A stretch of 64,000 nucleotides of DNA from Sphingopyxis sp. BE259 (lineage in GTDB: Bacteria; Pseudomonadota; Alphaproteobacteria; Sphingomonadales; Sphingomonadaceae), in assembly GCF_031457495.1 (NCBI RefSeq), contig NZ_JAVDWM010000001.1, positions 186,001 to 250,000 of the forward strand, written 5' to 3'. Positions 37,034 to 45,415 of this stretch are shown here, in pieces; position 1 is the first letter of the stretch, and every line of letters starts with the position of its first letter. A program made the position numbers and the translations under genes. Under the pieces are notes generated by a model. It ran no database searches. It worked only from the letters and a program-made list of their open reading frames with translations, and was not told the DNA's origin.

Positions 37034-37927
37034 ATGCGGGTGCTCGTCCTCGGCGCATCGGCCGATCAGGGGGTGCCGCTGGTGCGCGCGCTGCTCGCGG
37101 CGGGGCATCAGGTCACCGCAGGCGCGCGGCGCGCCGACGCGATGGCGGCGACGCCTTTTCCCGATCTGCCGACCGTTCACGCCGACATCGGCGACAGCGC
37201 GTCGCTGACGGCCGCTTTTGCCGGACAGGATGCGCTGGCTTTTCACCTGCCGTTCGAATTCGACCGCGCCCGCGCCGCCGCTTATGGAGAAGCGATCGGG
37301 GCGGCGGCAAAAACGACCGGAATCCGCGACATCGTCTTCAACACCGCTTGTTTCGTCGCCGACCATGATCTGGACCTGTCCGCCCACGACGGGCGGCGCG
37401 ACATCGAAGCTGCCTTGCAGGCGAGCGGTGCGCGTTGCTGTTTTGTCGAGCCCGTGGTGTTCATGGACAATATGATCCGGGTGTGGAGCAAGCCGTCGAT
37501 CGCGCAGCGCGGCATCTTCGCCTATCCCGCGGCGTCGACGCTGAAGATCGACTGGGTGTGCCTGGGCGATGTTGCCGCGGCGATGGTCGCGGCGCTGGAG
37601 CAGCCGGATGCGCCGCTCCACCTGCCGCTCGGCGGACCCGAAACATTGATCGGCGATGAGGTCGCCGAACGTCTGTCGGAGGCGCTCGGCCGTCCGGTCC
37701 GCTTCCTCAGCCTCGCGCCCGACGAATTCGCGGCGGGGATGAGCGAGCTCGTCACCGGATCACGCGAAATTCAGCCGCACAGCATCTATGACGGGATGGC
37801 GAAATTCTATCGCTGGTATAACGACCAGCCGGTATCGCCGCTGATCGTCGACCCGGCGCCCGCGGCGCGGCTCGGACTGACGCCGACGCCCCTGGTCGAA
37901 TGGGCGCGGCTGCAGGATTGGGGTTAA
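37034..37927 (+). CDS. NmrA-like/extended SDR NAD(P)-binding protein
   Basis: 297 residues. The N-terminal loop VLVLGASADQGVP resembles the NmrA-type GATGxxG loop (GASADQG), and the C-terminal half has SLAPDEFAAGM. The classical YxxxK pair is not evident. NmrA-like proteins may be redox sensors or atypical reductases. Last gene of the seven-gene operon, starting one base after the SnoaL-like stop, and followed by an interspersed repeat. Confidence 0.75.
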   Translation: MRVLVLGASADQGVPLVRALLAAGHQVTAGARRADAMAATPFPDLPTVHADIGDSASLTAAFAGQDALAFHLPFEFDRARAAAYGEAIGAAAKTTGIRDIVFNTACFVADHDLDLSAHDGRRDIEAALQASGARCCFVEPVVFMDNMIRVWSKPSIAQRGIFAYPAASTLKIDWVCLGDVAAAMVAALEQPDAPLHLPLGGPETLIGDEVAERLSEALGRPVRFLSLAPDEFAAGMSELVTGSREIQPHSIYDGMAKFYRWYNDQPVSPLIVDPAPAARLGLTPTPLVEWARLQDWG

Positions 37928-37936
37928 ATTTCCTTC

Positions 37937-38010
37937 GTCATTGCGAGCAAAGCGAAGCAATCCAGGGCGGGTTGCGCTACTCTGGATTGCTTCGCTTCGC
38001 TCGCAATGAC
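37937..38010. repeat. Long inverted repeat, GTCATTGCGAGC type
   Basis: 29-base arms at 37937-37965 and 37982-38010 (GTCATTGCGAGC...ATCCAG) match with one mismatch; the loop is 16 bases. It lies between convergent genes. From memory, near-identical repeats occur in many Proteobacteria. It may act as a terminator. Confidence 0.7.
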
Positions 38011-38035
38011 GAGCTTCGGTTGAAGCGGTCGCGTG

Positions 38036-38845
38036 CTATCGGTCGGTTTCCTTGCTCAACCAACCTTGCGTCGCGGCCAGCAATGTCCGTGCACGCTCAG
38101 TCGGATCTGGATAACCGTCGCGCAGCGCCGCGCAGCGCAGTTCGATACTCAGCGGGACATCGCGCGGCAACACCGCGAGCAACTCGCGCAGCGGCAGCGC
38201 GCCGTCGCCCGGCATCAGCCGCAGGTCGAGCGCCTCGCGGATGATTGCCGGAACGTCGCTCGGCGGCGGACCGCTGGCGGGCGCGTCGCAGAATTGCGCG
38301 TAGGGAAAGCGGTGCGGCTTTATCGCGGCGAGATCGGCGGGGGCGCCGCCGGTGCGGGCCAAGTGCAGCGGATCGATCAGCAGGCCGACATCCTCGCACC
38401 CCGCCGTGTCGAGGATCTCCAGCGCCGCATGGACGTCGCCGACGGTCGTGAAAGCGGCAAATTCCAGGCAGACGCGCATTCCCGACGCCGCGGCATGACG
38501 GCTTAGCCGCGCTAGCTTTTCGGCGGTGCGTGCGGGGTCGGCCTCCGAGCTGACCGCCAGCACATGGCGCGCGCCAATCTCGGCGCCTGCATCGATCGCG
38601 GCAAAATGCGCTGGATCGTCGGGGCCGGGTTTCAGCCAGATGACCTCGATGTCGAGCGCCACCAGCCCGGCATCGGCGACTCGGTCACGGATTTCGATCG
38701 TCGTCGCCGGGGTCCAGCTTTCGGGATCGTACCAGATGCCGACCGCGGACCAGCCGCCGGCCGCGGCCGCCGCCACCGTCTGCTGCGGCGAAAATTCGGG
38801 CATGACGCCCGCCGCGAGCGAAAGCAGGGGGCCGATTGTCGCCAT
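38036..38845 (-). CDS. TIM-barrel protein, sugar-phosphate isomerase/epimerase-like (AP endonuclease 2 family)
   Basis: 269 residues with the xylose-isomerase-like TIM barrel pattern: strand ends at IEVIWL, VCLEFAAF (metal-site Glu), GLLIDPLHLAR (metal-site Asp and His), and LSIELR (Glu). Those residues suggest a divalent metal and an isomerase, epimerase or lyase reaction. It is the last gene of a three-gene operon after two Rieske oxygenases; its ATG shares a base with the upstream stop. Confidence 0.75.
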   Translation of the reverse strand: MATIGPLLSLAAGVMPEFSPQQTVAAAAAGGWSAVGIWYDPESWTPATTIEIRDRVADAGLVALDIEVIWLKPGPDDPAHFAAIDAGAEIGARHVLAVSSEADPARTAEKLARLSRHAAASGMRVCLEFAAFTTVGDVHAALEILDTAGCEDVGLLIDPLHLARTGGAPADLAAIKPHRFPYAQFCDAPASGPPPSDVPAIIREALDLRLMPGDGALPLRELLAVLPRDVPLSIELRCAALRDGYPDPTERARTLLAATQGWLSKETDR

Positions 38846-40272
38846 CAGCCGGGCAGTGTTTCGTCCATGAATTTTTCGAGGGTGCGGTGGAAGTGCCGGA
38901 TCCGGCTTTCCTGATAGTGACCGAGTTCAAGCACCCCGTTCGGCGACGATTTCATCCCCTGTTGCACATAGGGCAGGTTTTCCATGTCCTGATCGAACAC
39001 GCCCGCCAGCGCGGCGCCGATCAGATGGCTGGCGTTGGCGAACGGCTGGTCGTCGGGGATCAGATACATCGGTGCTGCTTTCGGCGGCTTCTCTCCCTTC
39101 GGCGTCCGCATCAAGATGCGGACCTCCATCAGGCAATGGTCGGCGTCGCCCCACGGCCGCCAGCGATAGACAATGTTGGGCACCAACCCGCCCCACGGCG
39201 ACCAGTTGGGAAAGACATTATAGGTAAAATTGTCGAGCATCTCGCTGTCGGTGGCGTCCGAGTAGTCATGGCCGTTCATCGCCGCAAAGGCGTCGCGGTT
39301 GGCCTGCGCCAGCACCTTGCGCGCCAGCATCGGGTCGTCGGCAGCAAAGCCCTTCAGATCGGCGGGATCGCCGGTCGCCCGCCGCGCCCGGCTGTCGCCA
39401 GCGCCGATGAAATCCTCGAGCGATTTCAGGACGTAAAACTGGTCCTTGCCCTTGATATGCGGTGACATCGCCCCCGCCGGGGTGATCGCGCGGTTGAGGA
39501 AATCGCCGTAGAGGTCGTAGCGGGTGTTGGCGTCGGCGGTGAAGCCGAGGATCTGTGGGTGGGTAACGATGCTGTGCCACGCCTCCATGAACGCTTCGGA
39601 GACCGCCTTCCAATTGGCGGGAATGACGCGGCCGACCCAGGCGCCGGTGTAACATTCATCGAGCCGCCAATTATCATAATGCTCGACGCCGGGACCGACC
39701 CAGTCGCGGAACGACGGCAGGTCGTGATTTTCGGTGACCAGGATGAACCCCTGCCAGCGTTCGACGCGCAGTTCGGGCAGGCTCATGTCCTTGGCTTCGA
39801 GATGCTTGAAATCCCACGCGCAGGGGGCTTCCTTGAACTTGCCGTCGTGATGCCAGGAAAAGCCGTGGAAGGGGCAGCGCAGATGCACCGCCGGGCCGCT
39901 TTCGGTGCGCAGCTTGCGGCCGCGGTGCAGGCAGACATTGTAGAAGGCCTTGACCGAATGATCCTTCTGCCGGACCAGCAGGATACTCTTTTCGTTGATG
40001 TCATAGACGACGGTGTCGCCGGGTTCTGGCATATCCTCTTCGCGCGCGGCATATTGCCAGATGTTCGGCCACATCTTCTCGCGCTCAAGCCGCGCCCAAT
40101 CCTCGCTGACGTACCGTTCGATCGGGATCGGCGCGTCGCCCATGTCCTGGTTGGATTCGGCGAACAGATAATCGGGTACGCGCCGCGTGTCGGCCTTCAG
40201 CATGTCGGTATAGCTGGTCCCGGGGCAGCGATCGTCGCGATTCTGGTCCTGGGGCGGCGAGAGATCGTTCAT
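38845..40272 (-). CDS. Rieske non-heme iron oxygenase, alpha subunit (first of pair)
   Basis: 475 residues. Rieske [2Fe-2S] ligands Cys114, His116, Cys133, His136 (CLHRG...CPFHG), and the mononuclear iron motif EAWHSIVTH with His233 and His238. The usual bridging Asp between the two iron sites is Glu230. The family hydroxylates or demethylates aromatic, steroid or quaternary-amine substrates. The start at 40272 has GGAG six bases upstream. It sits 16 bases after the second Rieske gene on the minus strand and just before the TIM-barrel gene. No reductase or ferredoxin is nearby. Confidence 0.92.
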   Translation of the reverse strand: MNDLSPPQDQNRDDRCPGTSYTDMLKADTRRVPDYLFAESNQDMGDAPIPIERYVSEDWARLEREKMWPNIWQYAAREEDMPEPGDTVVYDINEKSILLVRQKDHSVKAFYNVCLHRGRKLRTESGPAVHLRCPFHGFSWHHDGKFKEAPCAWDFKHLEAKDMSLPELRVERWQGFILVTENHDLPSFRDWVGPGVEHYDNWRLDECYTGAWVGRVIPANWKAVSEAFMEAWHSIVTHPQILGFTADANTRYDLYGDFLNRAITPAGAMSPHIKGKDQFYVLKSLEDFIGAGDSRARRATGDPADLKGFAADDPMLARKVLAQANRDAFAAMNGHDYSDATDSEMLDNFTYNVFPNWSPWGGLVPNIVYRWRPWGDADHCLMEVRILMRTPKGEKPPKAAPMYLIPDDQPFANASHLIGAALAGVFDQDMENLPYVQQGMKSSPNGVLELGHYQESRIRHFHRTLEKFMDETLPG

Positions 40273-40288
40273 CGAAAACTCCGATTGG

Positions 40289-41518
40289 TCAGGCAAGCTG
40301 GTCGAGCGGCATACCGCAGGCGGCGGCGATCGCGCGGTGGACGCCGTGCAGCGCCGGCTCGTTGGCGCCCAGCACGACGCGGAAATTGTCAGGGGCTGTC
40401 AGCAGATTGGCGTAGCCGCTGCTTGCCACGCGATAATCCTCGGTCTGGACGACAGTGGCAGTCGCATCATAGGCCATTTCGCACATCGCGCGATGCTCGT
40501 CGCTCTCGACGCCAAAGGGCGCATAGACCGCGAACTGGCAGAACATCTTGCCCGGCCCGTCGGGAAAGAGCCGGAAAACCTGGGTGAAATACACCCCGGG
40601 GGTGACGGCGCCGAAAAAGATCACCGTGTTGGGGAACAGGAAATGCACCCCGCCATATTCGGTGTCGGGCCACGCGCTCTCGTCCTGGCCGACCAGATTG
40701 CCGATCGACAGGTCGGGAAAGCTGACCCGGTGGTGGCGCCCGATCGGTTCATAGACATTACGGTCGCTGTAATGCGTCTGCCCGATCGTCGTGTTGTGCA
40801 GCATCTTGAAATGATAGCCCTCGCCATAGGTGTCGAGGGCAAACTTCCAGTTCGAATCGGCGGTGAGAATACCTTTTTTCACCGGCTCGGCGCGATGCAG
40901 TTCGAGCTGCGCCAGCACCGGCCCGAAATCGCCCAGATGCGCCGCGGCATCGATCGGCGCGCCATCGGGATCGGCGCGGACAAAGATCAGGCCAAGATGT
41001 TCGGCGCACGGCAGCGCGATCAGGTTCCGGGCGCCGATGTCGCAATTGGCAAAACCGTCTTTGCCCGGCTGGCCGACAAGCTCGCCTGCCGGGTCGAAGG
41101 TCCAGGCGTGAAAGGGGCAGACAAGCCGCGGTCGCGGCCCCTGCCAGGGTTCCTTTTCCTCGACCAGCTTCGCGCCGCGATGGGTGCACATGTTGTGGAA
41201 GGCGCGCGCGATGCCGTCCTTGCCGCGCGTCACCAATATCGACGGCCCGACCGCATCGAATACCAACGTGTCGCCGGGCTTGGGAATGTCACCGCTCAGC
41301 CCGGCGACGATTGGTTCACCCCGGAAAATATGCGCCATCTCGGCCGCGTTGCGCGCTTCACCAGTGTAGACGGATTTGTGCAGCGGCAGCGGCGCTTCGG
41401 CCATGTCGGTGCGATTTTCGGCAATGATCGCCACCAGCTTGCGCAATCCGGAGCGCGCATTGCGCTTGCGGATGGCGGGCCAATCCTTGTGGGCGATCTG
41501 CGGATCGGACTCAGCCAT
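40289..41518 (-). CDS. Rieske non-heme iron oxygenase, alpha subunit (second of pair)
   Basis: 409 residues. Rieske ligands Cys111, His113, Cys134, His137 (CTHRG...CPFHAW) and iron ligands His236 and His241 in EGYHFKMLH. Glu234, two residues before His236, takes the bridging Asp position, as in carnitine monooxygenase CntA. It starts at 41518 with GAGGAG upstream. It is the first gene of the minus-strand Rieske pair and lies divergent from the VOC gene. Its partner is not closely similar, so a mixed complex or two steps in a pathway are both possible. Confidence 0.92.
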   Translation of the reverse strand: MAESDPQIAHKDWPAIRKRNARSGLRKLVAIIAENRTDMAEAPLPLHKSVYTGEARNAAEMAHIFRGEPIVAGLSGDIPKPGDTLVFDAVGPSILVTRGKDGIARAFHNMCTHRGAKLVEEKEPWQGPRPRLVCPFHAWTFDPAGELVGQPGKDGFANCDIGARNLIALPCAEHLGLIFVRADPDGAPIDAAAHLGDFGPVLAQLELHRAEPVKKGILTADSNWKFALDTYGEGYHFKMLHNTTIGQTHYSDRNVYEPIGRHHRVSFPDLSIGNLVGQDESAWPDTEYGGVHFLFPNTVIFFGAVTPGVYFTQVFRLFPDGPGKMFCQFAVYAPFGVESDEHRAMCEMAYDATATVVQTEDYRVASSGYANLLTAPDNFRVVLGANEPALHGVHRAIAAACGMPLDQLA

Positions 41519-41568
41519 GGCTCTCCTCACATTTTGCCCAGTATGCGTCCGGGTCTCGCTTATCTTAT

Positions 41569-41592
41569 CGCACAAAGTCCGGCGCTTGTGCG
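41569..41592. promoter_or_regulatory. Inverted repeat in the divergent Rieske/VOC gap
   Basis: CGCACAA (41569-41575) and TTGTGCG (41586-41592) are perfect complements with a 10-base spacer, in the 100-base region controlling both the Rieske pair and the VOC gene. Half-site TTGTGC also occurs upstream of the P450 operon. A regulator site is plausible, possibly for the LuxR protein at 42188-43054. Confidence 0.35.
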
Positions 41593-41618
41593 CTATCGCT
41601 TTTGAGGGGGAGAGATCG

Positions 41619-42155
41619 ATGGTGACAACCGGAGCGCTCGCATCGCTGGGCGATGTCATGCAGCTGGCCTTTGTGCCGGCGGATTTCGACGCGGCGGTGA
41701 AGCATTGGACCGAAGTGATCGGGGCGGGCCCGTTTTTCCTGCTGCCGAATATGTCGCTCCCCGGCGGACGCTATCGCGGCGCGGCCAGCGATCCCATATT
41801 CACCATGGCGCTGGGCTATTGGGGCGACATGCAGATCGAGCTGATTCGGCCCGAGAATGATGCGGCGTCGATCTATCGCGGCGAGTATGCGGTCGGCGAA
41901 GGGCTGCATCACGTCTGCATCTTGGTCGATTCGATTGCCGAAGCGCGGGCGCGTTGCGAAGCGGTCGGGGCGGAGATTATTTTCGAGGCGCCGGTGGGAG
42001 ATACAGGGGGCGTGATTTACGCCGATCCAGGGACGGGGCCGGGAAATCTGATCGAGCTGCTGGAACCGCAGCCGGGGACACGCGAGCTGTTCGCGATGAT
42101 GCGCGATGCGTCCAGGCGCTGGGACGGGAGCGAGCCGTTGAGATCGCTGGGGTGA
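41619..42155 (+). CDS. VOC-family protein (glyoxalase/methylmalonyl-CoA epimerase-like)
   Basis: 178 residues. One VOC module pair with putative metal ligands: an N-terminal Q (VMQLAF), Glu (QIELI), His (LHHVCI) and Glu (NLIELLE), the spacing seen in methylmalonyl-CoA epimerase and related lyases. A ring-cleavage dioxygenase is less likely from length and missing second module. ATG at 41619 has GGGGGAGAG upstream. Divergent from the Rieske genes and convergent to luxR. Confidence 0.78.
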   Translation: MVTTGALASLGDVMQLAFVPADFDAAVKHWTEVIGAGPFFLLPNMSLPGGRYRGAASDPIFTMALGYWGDMQIELIRPENDAASIYRGEYAVGEGLHHVCILVDSIAEARARCEAVGAEIIFEAPVGDTGGVIYADPGTGPGNLIELLEPQPGTRELFAMMRDASRRWDGSEPLRSLG

Positions 42156-42186
42156 TTCTCCCCTCCCGCAAGCGGGAGGGGAGAAT
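42155..42186. terminator. Strong bidirectional hairpin terminator
   Basis: ATTCTCCCCTCCCGC (42155-42169) and its exact complement (42172-42186) form a 15-base stem with a two-base centre, between convergent VOC and luxR genes whose stop codons are at 42153-42155 and 42188-42190. Confidence 0.75.
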
Positions 42187-42187
42187 T

Positions 42188-43054
42188 TCAGCTATTCGCC
42201 CCCAGATACCCCAATTGCCCGGCCTTGAAGATTGTCTGCGCGCGGTTGACCGAGTTCAGCTTTTCGCCCGCGCGGTGGACATGATAGCGCACCGTCGCGT
42301 GGCTGAGCGAGATGATCATGCCGATCTCGCGGTCGGTCTTGCCGATCGCCGCCCAGCGCAGACATTCGACCTCGCGTTTCGACAGTTCGCAGTCCGAGGG
42401 GATGCGGCGCTTGGTCCGCATCGCCGACGCATAGCCGGCGATGAAGCGGCGGGTGGCCAGCCCCAGCGTGTCGCCGATTTCGGCGAACAGATCGGTCAGA
42501 TCGACGACGTCGGGATCATTCGGATGAAAACTATTGGCGGAAATCTGTCCGAAAGGCAGGTGGACCGGCACCACGATAGCTGCCTGATAGCGTTGATTGG
42601 CGGCGAAATATCGTGCCGGGTCGATGTCGTCGAGATAGGGGTTGGGCTGCGCGGTGCGGAATCCTTCGCTGTTGCACCAAAAGGGTTCGCCTTCGTAGCG
42701 GCACGACCGGGGCAGCGGCGAATGGAGCGCCAGCCTATGGTCCTCCCACCAGCGTTCGCCATCTCCGAGCCAGCCGAACAGATCGGCGGCGAGGACGGCG
42801 CCGTCGGCATCAACCATCGTTTCCTTTGACGCGATGTCGTCGCACAGCGCGGCGCGCAGATCAAAAGCCGCGGCGTAGTCGCGCAGCACGACGGCGGCAT
42901 CGTGGATATCCTCCACATTGCGAACCGTAACCGCATCGACAAGCGTCCTGGCATCCATTGGGGGTGCGAACCCGTCGATCGGCAGTTTTTCTGCCTGTTC
43001 TCCCATGGCGGGTACTATCTCATACGGGCCGGCAAGTCGCAATGCATGTGTCAT
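42188..43054 (-). CDS. LuxR-family regulator (LuxR solo)
   Basis: 288 residues. N-terminal autoinducer-binding-like region (WWEDHRLALHSP and neighbours) and C-terminal LuxR HTH, LSKREVECLRWAAIGKT to SHATVRYHVHRAGEKL, about 222-275. No LuxI synthase is in the window, so it is a solo that may respond to a pathway intermediate. The start at 43054 lies in the upstream acyl-CoA dehydrogenase stop (ATGA), so the regulator is made with the operon it may control. A shorter start at 43006 is possible. Confidence 0.88.
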   Translation of the reverse strand: MTHALRLAGPYEIVPAMGEQAEKLPIDGFAPPMDARTLVDAVTVRNVEDIHDAAVVLRDYAAAFDLRAALCDDIASKETMVDADGAVLAADLFGWLGDGERWWEDHRLALHSPLPRSCRYEGEPFWCNSEGFRTAQPNPYLDDIDPARYFAANQRYQAAIVVPVHLPFGQISANSFHPNDPDVVDLTDLFAEIGDTLGLATRRFIAGYASAMRTKRRIPSDCELSKREVECLRWAAIGKTDREIGMIISLSHATVRYHVHRAGEKLNSVNRAQTIFKAGQLGYLGANS

Positions 43055-44259
43055 AAGCGGAGCACCGTCTTGGCTATGATGTTTTTCTGGACTTCGCTCG
43101 ACCCGCCGAACACGGTCCAGGCGCGGCTGTTGAGGAAGCGGGCGGCGGCAATCTGGGCATCGGGGTCGCCGATCGGCGGCGGCGCCGCGTTGCCGTAAAG
43201 CGGCCGGACGGTCGGTAGTTGCAGCCCGTCATAGCCGTGAAGGTCCATCGCGATGCGATCGATCCGCTGGTGCAATTCGGACGCGATCAGCTTGACCAGC
43301 GAGGTTTGCGGACCGGCAGGGCGGCCTTTGGCAATGTCGGCGAGAATGCGCAGTTCGGTCGTCTCGAGCGCCTCCGCTTCGAGCTGCAGCCGGGCGATTT
43401 CGGTCGCCACGCGGACATCGGCACCCAGCGGGCCGTTGTGACCGCTGGGTGCAATGCCGGCCGCCGCGGTGAGTTCGTCGATGGCGCGGATCAGCCGCGG
43501 CGCGTGAAACGATCCACCGCGCTCGTTTTCCAGCAGGAATTTGGCGATGGTCCAGCCTTGGCCTTCGTCGCCGATGCGGTTGTCGACAGCGGTGCGGGCG
43601 CCGTCGAGGAACACCTGATTGACCTCATGGTCGCCTGCCATGGTGATGATCGGGGTGACGGTGACGCCGGGCTGATCCATGGGCAAGAGCAGGAAGCTGA
43701 TTCCCGCCTGTTTACGGACCTCGCCATCGGTGCGGACGAGGCAGAAAATCCAGTTGGCGTGGTGGGCGTGGGTGGTCCAGATTTTCGACCCGTCGACGAT
43801 ATACTCATCGCCGTCGCGTCGCGCCCGGGTGCGGAGCGAGGCAAGGTCGGAGCCGCTTTGCGGTTCGCTATAGCCCTGGCACCAATAATCGGTCCCGGCA
43901 CGGATCGCGGGGAGAAAACGGTCCTTTTGGTCCTGTGTCCCAAAGGCGCAGATGACCGGGCCAACAAGCCGCAGCCCGAGCACCGACAGAGCCGGGGCGC
44001 CGGCGATCGCGCATTCCTTTTCAAAGATATAGCGCTGCATCGGCGACCAGTCGGTGCCGCCGCAATCCTCGGGCCAGTGATAGGCGACCCAGCCCTTGTC
44101 ATTAAGGATACGGTGCCAGACGAGACCGATGTCGGGTTCGACGAACACCCCGGGGGTGCGCCGGGCGCCGTCGCGCACATAATCGGGGAGCGACGTGCGA
44201 AGGAAGTCGCGCACCTCCTCGCGAAATGCCAGTTCGTCGGTGGTGAGGTCGAGATCCAT
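43051..44259 (-). CDS. Acyl-CoA dehydrogenase, alpha-type (large) subunit
   Basis: 402 residues, full acyl-CoA dehydrogenase with YSEPQSGSDLASL and KIWTTHAHHANWI. The C-terminal position of the usual catalytic Glu is F-G-G-S-S-E, so the canonical Glu is Gly; this is common in subunits of paired alpha2beta2 dehydrogenases (FadE28/FadE34 groups) where the base lies elsewhere. It starts at 44259 with an AGGG site. It is separated by 7 bases from the thiolase stop. The partner is probably the shorter dehydrogenase at 45801-46862. Confidence 0.85.
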   Translation of the reverse strand: MDLDLTTDELAFREEVRDFLRTSLPDYVRDGARRTPGVFVEPDIGLVWHRILNDKGWVAYHWPEDCGGTDWSPMQRYIFEKECAIAGAPALSVLGLRLVGPVICAFGTQDQKDRFLPAIRAGTDYWCQGYSEPQSGSDLASLRTRARRDGDEYIVDGSKIWTTHAHHANWIFCLVRTDGEVRKQAGISFLLLPMDQPGVTVTPIITMAGDHEVNQVFLDGARTAVDNRIGDEGQGWTIAKFLLENERGGSFHAPRLIRAIDELTAAAGIAPSGHNGPLGADVRVATEIARLQLEAEALETTELRILADIAKGRPAGPQTSLVKLIASELHQRIDRIAMDLHGYDGLQLPTVRPLYGNAAPPPIGDPDAQIAAARFLNSRAWTVFGGSSEVQKNIIAKTVLRL

Positions 44260-44266
44260 AATTGCC

Positions 44267-45415
44267 CTAGCGTTCGAGGATCGCCACCGCCGACAGGCCG
44301 GGCGCGCCATAGACATGAGAATAGCCCACCTTGGGGCCGTCCGGTACCTGCCGTTCGCCGCCGCGACCACGCAGTTGCACCGTGTTTTCGTAAACCTGCC
44401 GCAGGCCGGAGGCGCCGATCGGCTCGCCGCAGGCGAGGCAGCCGCCGTCGGTGTTGATCGGCAATTTGCCGCCGATCTCGCTCCAGCCCTCGGCCAGCCA
44501 TTTTTCCTGCTCGCCGTCGGCGCAAAAGCCGTTTTCGGCCATATGCATGATTTCGGCGCCCGATTCGGTGTCCTGCAACTGCGCGACCGATACGTCCTCG
44601 GGGCCGATACCCGCCATTTCAAAGGCGGCCTTGCTCGCGATCTCGGTCGGCTTGCCGCCGCCATGGACGCTGATCGATGGCGCGAAGACCTCGAACGACC
44701 CCTCGGGCCGGGTGCGGAAGGCGACGCTGGCGATGCGCACCGCATCGGCGCCGAGTTCGCGCACCTTCTTGGCCGATGCCAGCACCAGCGCCACCGCACC
44801 CTCGGCGGGCGAGCAGAACATATATTTGGTCAGCGGATCATTGACCATCGGCGCGTTCAGGATCGTGTCGAGATCGACCGGCGAGCGCCGCCACGCATGA
44901 TCGCACAGGGTGCCGTTGCGAAACGCCTTTTCGGCAACGAGCCCCAGCGTCCGGCGGCTGATCCCGTGGAGCGCCATATAACGCTGGATCTTGAGCGCGA
45001 AAAATTGTGTCGTCAGCATCATGCCGGTTTCGCCATACCACTCAGGCAAACCATAGTCCGAGGGTTTGGCGTTGAACGCGCCGCGCGGATGCTTGTCGAA
45101 GCCGACTGCGAGCGCGATGTCGCAGGCCCCCGCCGCGATCGCATTTTGCGCCGCGGTCAGCGCGCTGCCCCCGGTCGCGCAGCCGTTGGCGACGTTGATG
45201 AAGGGCACGCTGGTCAGTCCAAGTTCGTTGACCATGATGTCGGCCGATCCCGCCGCCGCCGACCCGCCATAGGCGAATTCGACGTCGCTCCACGCGATCC
45301 CGGCGTCGCCCAGCGCCTCGCGCACCGCGAACACGCCCTGGTCGCGCCCCGAGCGGCCATCGGTGCGGCCAAAGGGGTGAATGCCCGCGCCGATGATATA
45401 AACGTCGTCACTCAC
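44267..45415 (-). CDS. Thiolase-superfamily protein, SCP-x/Ltp2-type
   Basis: 382 residues. Thiolase fold with FINVANGCATGGSAL containing the nucleophile position Cys79, and the C-terminal motif CLACGEPIGASG. The usual catalytic His of GHPxG is replaced by Glu331 (GEPIG), typical of lipid-transfer thiolases that work as retro-aldolases with a DUF35 partner. It starts at GTG 45415, which overlaps the OB-fold stop (GTGA). With the OB-fold protein it probably forms a side-chain cleaving complex. Confidence 0.85.
   Translation of the reverse strand: MSDDVYIIGAGIHPFGRTDGRSGRDQGVFAVREALGDAGIAWSDVEFAYGGSAAAGSADIMVNELGLTSVPFINVANGCATGGSALTAAQNAIAAGACDIALAVGFDKHPRGAFNAKPSDYGLPEWYGETGMMLTTQFFALKIQRYMALHGISRRTLGLVAEKAFRNGTLCDHAWRRSPVDLDTILNAPMVNDPLTKYMFCSPAEGAVALVLASAKKVRELGADAVRIASVAFRTRPEGSFEVFAPSISVHGGGKPTEIASKAAFEMAGIGPEDVSVAQLQDTESGAEIMHMAENGFCADGEQEKWLAEGWSEIGGKLPINTDGGCLACGEPIGASGLRQVYENTVQLRGRGGERQVPDGPKVGYSHVYGAPGLSAVAILER

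Noticed and set aside
38845..41518. Rieske pair as large and small subunit of one ring-hydroxylating dioxygenase
   Set aside because: Both proteins carry a full Rieske centre and iron motif; neither has the small beta-subunit fold.
41619..42155. VOC protein as extradiol ring-cleavage dioxygenase
   Set aside because: 178 residues and one module pair with a Q/E/H/E pattern fit an epimerase or lyase better; the typical extradiol signature is missing.
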